Positions 57,616 through 64,000 of a DNA stretch of 64,000 nucleotides are shown piece after piece. Source of the DNA: Tenrec ecaudatus (taxonomy: Eukaryota > Chordata > Mammalia > Afrosoricida > Tenrecidae); contig NC_134531.1 of the NCBI RefSeq assembly GCF_050624435.1, positions 256,198,812 to 256,262,811 of the forward strand. The letters are read 5' to 3'. Positions within the stretch are counted from its first letter, which is position 1, and each line of letters begins with the position of its first letter. Below the pieces are notes generated by a model. That model ran no database searches and was not told the origin of the DNA. It was given only the letters and a program-made list of their open reading frames with translations. The position numbers were made by a program, and so were the translations under genes.

Positions 57616-57689
57616 TATAGAAGTCAGGTTTGTCTCCACTTTGGAACCGATGCATTCAAACTTTCATTTTTTTGCTTTCAAGTAGAGCT

Positions 57690-57925
57690 CTTCACCAGTG
57701 CATCATTCCGGCTCATAGAGTTTGGCTCCCCATTGCTGTTGTAATAGAAGTTTGTCTCTGATAGATAGCCACCATGTAGGACAGGGTAGAACTACATCAC
57801 TGGGTTTCCAAACTTGTGAACATTTATGAAATATTTGCCGAGAGCAGTTGTTGGGTTCCAAGAAACAGCACTTTTTGCTAACAACCCAGAACTTTAACCA
57901 CTGCACAACCAGGCTTCCTTCAAAC
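57690..57925 (-). mobile_element. AfroSINE, antisense
   Basis: The plus strand reads 'ggctcatagagtttggctcccc', 'ggacagggtagaactacatcactgggtttccaaac' and 'ttgctaacaacccagaactttaaccactgcacaaccaggctt'. This is the reverse complement of the SINE, with the tRNA head at the right end. Confidence 0.75.
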
Positions 57926-58599
57926 CATTTAAGTGTAATTCACAGCCCATCACTTTCAGTGTCACTTTGGGAATATCACTGAAATACCTAACTTCATTTC
58001 TCTCCTTTGTTAAAATTACAATAATAATATTCCACTTGTTGAAATTGAGTAAGAATTAATGAAGTTTTATAGCATAGTTCCATAAAAGGTTAAAAATAGT
58101 CAATATTTGTCCAATAAATTGTTTTATTAGTACAATTATATTGTACTGCTTGCAGTACGAAGAGAGCATAGGATGATAATTCTATTTTAAGAAATGCATG
58201 ATCATTAAGCTTATCATTTCATTAGGCTTGCTTTCTGGCTTGTTTGGACTCTCCTGCTGTGGCTCTCCGGGTAAAATTCCCTACACAGGCAGTCCTGGAC
58301 TTATAACATGCTGGGATTACAATGAACCGCCTCGGTTACCACCTGTTTGGTTTTTATAGTTGGTTTAGTTTCAGTGCATCCTAGCACTATTAATATGTGC
58401 TACATAGATTTCTGCAACATGTACTTTGATATCTTGATTCTTATGGCAACACCACAGAAAAATCCAATTTCATTTATTAGATGTTGATAATAAAAGGCAA
58501 TAATTGTGAAACCCTAGGGTAATAAAGTATTTATTTGAGTTTTTCACGACCAAAGCTTCCAAATGAAAACACAAACGAAATCAATATAAAAATTCTCAA
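57926..58599. other. Non-coding stretch without recognised elements
   Basis: A patch at 58250-58340 ('ctctccgggtaaaattccctacacaggcagtcctggacttataac') is repeat-like but not identified. Confidence 0.35.
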
Positions 58600-59975
58600 A
58601 ACTGGATCAGTGAGCTACACCAGAGTAAATGGGAAGATATTGAAGTTGTCAGGAATTTAATAAACGAGGAAGGAACTATAAGTAGCACCCCAGGGGGATG
58701 CACTCAAGAAATCAAAGGTTGATGTTCATTGGACCAATTTGCCACAGAAAATTTCATTACAGTGTTGACAATCAGTGCTGCAATTTCGAGAACTTAGATG
58801 AAGTTGAACCACGCCGTAGTATTTTCAATCACCTCACACACATGTGAAGACTGAGCAACGAATAAGAAAGATCCAGAAAGACTTCACATTTTGTATTATG
58901 GGGTTGGCAAGTATTGCTGAAGAGACTGGAATTTATGAACCGCTGTGGCTTAGATTAATGTACTACGTCTATACTGATAATGAATCGATCTGCCTTAGGA
59001 GAGTTACAAGCAGAATGCTCCATAGAAGCACAGACCATGAGACTTTGTCTCATGTCATTTGCATATGTTAACACAGGGGGGTCAAACTGGCGGCCCCGGG
59101 GGTATTTTTTTGAGGCTCACGATGCTCTGAAATAAAATGAAAATAGAAAAAAATTGTTATGAAGAAAATAGTGCTTAGGGGAGGTTGAGGCAACACCGTA
59201 TACACAATTCCCTCGTTAACCCTTTAACTACTGAAGATGAGTCTACACATGGCGGTCCAGTGCCTGTGGACGGTATAAACGTGCTGACTCAGTTCCGGCG
59301 ACGTTTGGAAGCAACGTGTCTGCCACTCTGTGTCACGTAATGTAAACAGACCCCAACAGCGAAAAGGTTAAAAAGAGCAGTCTGCGTTGCCCTATTATGA
59401 ATCATACCTAGCGCGGCAGCACTAGTTAACATGTTTAGAGGGAAGCCATTATGATTGTGCATCACATTTGTCAGCTGCCCAACATTTCGTGTTTTTTATT
59501 AGTTACTTTGTTATATTTTCCGGTCACAACATAAGAGGTCAGTGAAATCTAGTAGGAGGAAAGCGCTGGCAAGTTTTGGGTAAAAAGGGACAATTTTAGT
59601 TTTATAAATACATTAAATAAAATAAGTGTTTAAATAAAAGCGATTATATAGTGTTTCAATGATCCTATCCATATTCCTGAATCCTCACTTCAAAATATAA
59701 ACTTAGCAAAATTTGTAAATGTGATGTGGCCCACGTGAATCTTCCCTGTTGCACTAAATGGCCGTGTTTTCATTGAGTTTAACACCCTTGTATTTTGACA
59801 CCCCTGTTACCAGATAGACACTCCCCTGAAAAACAAAACAACAGCAAACAGTAGAGAATGGCTGGGACAACAAGGCAGAGCCAAAAGATGGATTCACACC
59901 ATGTGCAATGCTGAGATCAAACCAAACAATAACGATGAGCATGCTGAGTCAAAACCTACACCTAACAACAACAGT
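58600..59975 (+). mobile_element. RTE LINE 3' part, split by a hAT element
   Basis: 58600-59073 runs 'gggaagatattgaagttgtcagg...caagaaatcaaagg', 'gccgtagtattttcaatcacctc', 'ctgagcaacgaataagaaagatccag' and 'acaagcagaatgctccatagaagca'. 59805-59975 continues 'tgttaccagatagacactcccctg', 'gatggattcacacc', 'caatgctgagatcaaacc', and ends 'catgctgagtcaaaacctacacctaacaacaac'. Joined, they follow the RTE 3' end. The plus frame 58844-59071 is a relic or chance. Confidence 0.8.
59074..59804. mobile_element. Non-autonomous hAT-type DNA transposon
   Basis: It has terminal inverted repeats: CAGGGGGGTCAAA at 59074-59086, and the reverse complement of TTTGACACCCCTG ending at 59804-59806. Subterminal 'ggcggccccgggggtattttt' and 'gtgatgtggcccacgtgaatctt' are GC-rich. 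An 8-bp target duplication TGTTAACA (59066-59073) and TGTTACCA (59805-59812) is supported by the interrupted RTE, which reads 'tgttgtcag' at this site. At about 731 bp with no transposase frame, it depended on another element. CpGs are relatively well kept. Confidence 0.75.
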
Positions 59976-60019
59976 AACCTTTTAAATGCTTTGGAGTTCG
60001 TTTCTGTTTACTAACTCCG

Positions 60020-61050
60020 ATTTCTGCATTGAATGTCACTAGGTGTTATCTTATGTCTAGTCTCAAAAGGATGAACTTTAACTAGATCCTTGTTTTTAGC
60101 TAATGCCTCCAGTGTAGCTCATATTCCTCCAATACTCTTAGGTTTGTTTGGGTTGGTTTTGTCATACATTACCTTTTAGAACAATCGAGCATTGATCAGT
60201 TCTTTTTGCTACAGAGGCTCTGTGTATTGCTCTCATCTTCTTCGGATGGTTTCTGCATCATTTTTTCCCAGGTGAAACTCTATGTTCAAGAGTGTTTCGG
60301 AGTCTTTTCTGATAGCCTCTGTTCGCTTCTTTCTTTCTTTTCTTTCAATGACCTATTACTTCCTTCATTTATGACGTCCTTGATGTCATTCCATTGCTAT
60401 TCAGGTTGTCTGTCATTTGTGTTCAATATGTTAAATATGCTTTTGAAATGTTCTCTAAATTTGCATGATATTTACTCACGGTTACTGTTTTGCTCCCCTG
60501 GACTTTCTCTAATTTTCTTTAATTTCCACTTAGAATTGCAGAGCAGTAACTGATAGTCCACTCCATAACAGGCACCTGCCCTTATGATGCCTGATGCTAT
60601 CGAGCTTCTCCATCCTCTCTTCCAAAGGTAAGGTCAATTTGATTCATGTGTACTTGATCTGGCATAATCCATGTGCATAGTGACATTATTTTTGTTGAAA
60701 AAATGTATTTACAATGAAAAAGCCATTGGTCTTACAAAATTCTATCAGGGGATTTCTAATTTCATTCCAAGGCCTAATTTTCCAACTAGCGATACTTCCT
60801 CTCTGTTTCCAGTTTATACATTCTAATCAACAATATTTATCCCTGCTATTGGATTACATGTTTAATCAATCTCAGACTGAAGTTGTTGGTAGTTCTTAAA
60901 TTTCATCATCAGTAGCTTTAAGGTTGGATGCATAAATTTGGATGATAGTTGTATTAACTGGACTTCACGGTAGATATATAGATATTATACTATCAGAGAC
61001 ACCATTGTGCTTCATGACAGATCTTGAAATGTTCTGTTATGTGATAGAAC
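60020..61050 (-). mobile_element. RTE LINE endonuclease and linker, antisense
   Basis: Plus-strand landmarks are 'cctattacttccttcatttatgacgtccttgatgtcattcc', 'gttgtctgtcatttgtgttcaatatgttaaatatgcttttgaaatgttctctaaat', 'cttctccatcctctcttcc', 'aaaagccattggtcttacaaaattctatca', 'tttaatcaatctcagactgaag' and 'gttgtattaactggacttc'. These follow the RTE from linker back to mid-endonuclease. The long plus frame 60206-60553 is the wrong strand and is chance. Confidence 0.8.
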
Positions 61051-61330
61051 TGAAACTAGCGATTGCATGATGAAATTCTGTAAGAACAATGAGTTATTCA
61101 TCAGAAATACTCTTTTTCAACACCACAAGCAAAGGCTATACATACAGACCTCACCAGATGGATACACAGGGATACAATTGCCTACATTTATAACTAGATG
61201 ATAAAAATTCTTAATATCGTCAGTCCAGGCAAGGTCAGGGGTTATCTGCAAATCAGATCATGAATCAGTCATATGTAAATTTGAGTTTGTCCTAAGAACA
61301 AAGCAAATAGTCAGTGGCCAAAATACAATC
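61051..61330 (+). mobile_element. RTE LINE endonuclease end, sense
   Basis: 'gatgaaattctgtaagaacaatgagttattcatcagaaatactctttttcaacacc', 'acctcaccagatggatacacagg', 'atcgtcagtccaggcaaggtcagggg' follow the end of the RTE endonuclease and the start of the linker. It abuts the antisense copy and covers sequence also present there in reverse. Confidence 0.75.
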
Positions 61331-62924
61331 CTCTTAAATGCATTCCTCTAGAATTGACACCACCTTAAAGGAAGTTTGGGGCATTGAATATTTTATGAGT
61401 GAAGAAAAGAAGGGTCCTGAAAATACTTAAAGGACGTCTTATATTTAAACAAGGAAAAGAACATAGACTTTTCATAATGGCAAATCTTCTTTTCTGAAGA
61501 CAGGGTGGAAGGAAACGCCAGGGAATGAACTGGCAAAAGTGGGAAAAGAAGACACACGTTTTATAAAACCCCTGTTATTGGCGATGGAAAAATTTTCAAT
61601 GAATAAGGGTAATGAGTTAAACAATATAGAAACAATTAACTTTAATGAACCATACAATGAACCATACTTGTCAAGGTTATTGAAATGGGATATATATATG
61701 CTACTTTTTACACTTATTGTGTTGTTCATCAGATTTTCAAATGCAAAATTTAGATATGACAATTGTATGTGATAACAGATAGTGATAAGAGGCATATTAG
61801 TTTGTATAACTAAATAATTGAATTATAAATTGTATTTGTATAATTGATGAAGCACTATGCTGTGTTTTGTGTTAAATAACTGCATTTGTACAATGGAATG
61901 TATATAGAGTTACAAGAATAACCTAGAATATTCTGAAGATTTAATTGAGAAACATTTAAATGTAAGAAAGCTAAGTAATTGCATCATGCTATGTTGCACT
62001 GTTTTCATGGTACATAATTAACTATTGAGAATTGTATTGGAATTTCAAATAACAAAAGCTGATTCTGTGTTAATAAAGAAAATGGGAGCATGATCGATAT
62101 AATAAAGAGAAAACTAATAAATATAGAGAATATACCTTAAAATGTACACCTTTTTGTAACTTAAATCAAGTTCTGAAGGGAACTGGTTAATGTTAAATTG
62201 GTATCTCCACAACATAAAACATGTTCAGAGGTTAGTTGCTGGTCAGTATATCCATTCACTACTGTAATGTCTATTGAGAATCCAAGATGGTTTATAATTC
62301 AGTAAAATAGAGGGTGGCCAAGGTCGCTGCTATCACAGAAGAAAACAAAGAAATACTGTACTACCAAGACGACATCATAACTTATAGCAGGTAAAAATCG
62401 TGGGGACTAGAAATATATTTACTATTTTAGATTTTTTTATGGAAAATTAACATCTTTAAATGCACAGGTGTTTGCTATCCACCACTTATGTAAACATTGG
62501 TGGATCAATTCTAGCTAGATGAATAATGAAAAAATACTGATAATATGTGTCTGCTAAGATTACAGTCAAGGAAACCCTATGCCTTTCTAGCACACCAGAG
62601 TTCTAGTCTGCAACACGTTGGCTATCATTAGTCATAAGTGGCTTTATAATTCTGGTTTCACTTAGATATAATTAAGGAAGTGTACTTTAAAGAGCTGTCA
62701 TTTAAGCTTAGATTTTTGTAACAGAGGGACCAAGCTGTACAGTGATGGAGTAGGGATGACTTATTTATCATGTGTGCTGGCAAGTCTGAAAAAGCTTGAA
62801 AGACTTGTGGACCACTAAGGCAGAGATTTAGTCATCCCTGGGGTGGGGTGGTGCACGGGTGAGAATACAGTCAGGCCATTCACACAGGTTTACCTTTCCA
62901 AATGAAGGAATTTAATTTTGACCT
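61331..62924. other. AT-rich non-coding stretch
   Basis: No gene. The frames at 61472-61795 (minus) and 61539-61772 (plus) overlap and have no family likeness. It separates two sense RTE pieces and could hide decayed RTE sequence. Confidence 0.4.
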
Positions 62925-63255
62925 GTGTATGGTGAAGTACTTGTAGATGAAAAACAAGGACGGCACCTTCATGATAAATTATAGCTCAATATAAAGAAAA
63001 CCAAAATCCTTACAACCGAACCATTAGATAACATTATGGCAAATGGAGAAAAAATTAAAATTCTCTGATTTCATGCAGCTTGAATAAAAAATCAATGCTC
63101 ATGGAAGCAGTGTTCCATAAATAAAATCACACGTTAATTGGATAAATCTGGCACAAAAGACGTCTTTAAAGTACTGAGGAGGAAGGGGATCACTTTGAAG
63201 ATTAAGGTGAATGTGCAACCCAAGTGGTATTATTGTCATTCATCTCATTTTGAAA
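62925..63255 (+). mobile_element. RTE LINE RT C-terminal part, sense
   Basis: 'ctcaatataaagaaaaccaaaatccttacaaccgaacc', 'aaatggagaaaaaatt', 'aatcaatgctcatggaagcag', 'ggataaatctggcacaaaagacgtctttaaagtactgagg', 'atcactttgaagattaaggtg'. These blocks match the same part of RTE at 12220-12420 and 17260-17470. Confidence 0.75.
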
Positions 63256-64000
63256 ACACATTTAAAGACATAGCTTTGAATAAATATTCCCAGTAAAGTC
63301 TGCATTGGTGTTCCAGTAGCAATTACAATATGATTTGTAGATACTGAGCTATAGGAAACATTTTATAAAGAACATTATTTATATTTTCCTATATATAACC
63401 ATAGTTGACATAAAACTATTCAACTTTTCTAAGTCTATAGACTGAAAATGCATACAAATTTAAATATTTCCATGTGCATGTGTGTGCATTTTAAAACTTA
63501 TGTGGAAAATATATTTAAAAGGTATTAGAGGCATAAGTTTATATTTAATTATGTTTTAATTTAATTTTCCACAGATATTTATATATTGGCGCATATATAT
63601 ATACACTGTGACTTGATTACTATAATCCATATCAACTTAAATTACATATGTTCTAGTAAGTCTACTCTGATTTCCTCATTGTATGCAGTTAGGGGATTGA
63701 ACACAGGAAAGTAAGCTAACAGAAAAGTAAGCTTACAAGTTAGATTTGATTTTGTCCTAATTTCAAGGTTCTGATTAATCCATTAGCTATCACTCATGCC
63801 AAACAGCATCAACTGATATAAAGCAGAAAAATTCTGTCAAATACATTTAATTTCTAAAATCCATGCAGTGTTTTCATGTTAGAGTTATTTCCTCAAAGAC
63901 ACTTTGACATTTTTACAAATTTGTGGGATGATCTCTATTTCTGTTGTAAACAAAATGCAATTCACTCTACTAATTGTTCATTTTTCTCCAGATGCCTATC
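63256..64000. other. AT-rich non-coding stretch
   Basis: Nothing recognised up to the window edge. Confidence 0.4.

Noticed and set aside
60206-60553. 115-residue plus-strand frame
   Set aside because: It lies on the opposite strand of an antisense RTE LINE and carries no conserved residues.

Overview
This 64 kb window is AT-rich mammalian DNA. Its repeats point to an afrotherian (elephant, hyrax, tenrec, golden mole, aardvark and relatives). The evidence is many copies of an RTE LINE whose 3' end reads like 'tcgctatgagtcggaa...ggcacctaacaacaac', tRNA-derived SINEs of AfroSINE type, and a lineage-specific L1 3'UTR ending in 'gagttgtatgagcccccaataaaatg'. Family names rest on remembered consensus sequences, because no search could be run. 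I do not assign a species.

I find no certain functional gene. The best candidate for a host coding segment is a 160-bp splice-bounded open segment on the minus strand at 43848-44007. It is CpG-retaining and flanked by plausible AG/GT signals. The window therefore looks like intergenic or deep intronic sequence.

Layout: 1-6.2 kb is AT-rich sequence with a TATC microsatellite and two L1 3'UTR copies. 6.2-6.7 kb is a gammaretrovirus-like LTR with an ISRE-like GTTTC array and a GC box. 8.9-18.0 kb is a pile of RTE LINEs interrupted by an ERVL-type LTR, an L1 3' end and RTE 3' fragments. 18.5-23.9 kb holds an ERVL-like provirus (two LTRs, leucine-type primer site, RNase H, integrase, dUTPase remnants, no env seen) inserted with a 5-bp target duplication into an older antisense LTR, followed by another solo LTR. 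25.6-26.3 kb is a broken mariner transposase. 27.8-31.7 kb has an old L1 3' end, AfroSINEs and an RTE tail. 35-39 kb has an AfroSINE, RTE fragments, an L1 end and a solo LTR. 39.1-42.75 kb is an L1 with an inverted 5' part (5'UTR, ORF1, start of ORF2) joined to a forward 3'UTR. 45.1-46.9 kb is another antisense L1 3' end. 49.8-51.8 kb is an AfroSINE and an antisense RTE reverse transcriptase. 52.7-53.4 kb is an L1 end inside a small mariner-like element. 57-63 kb has AfroSINEs, RTE pieces and a hAT-type non-autonomous transposon inside an RTE.

The nested insertions give a relative chronology. RTE elements came first, then ERVL-type LTRs, the L1 3' ends and the hAT element. Almost all long open reading frames are chance or decayed transposon frames. 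The rest is AT-rich sequence in which I recognise nothing.
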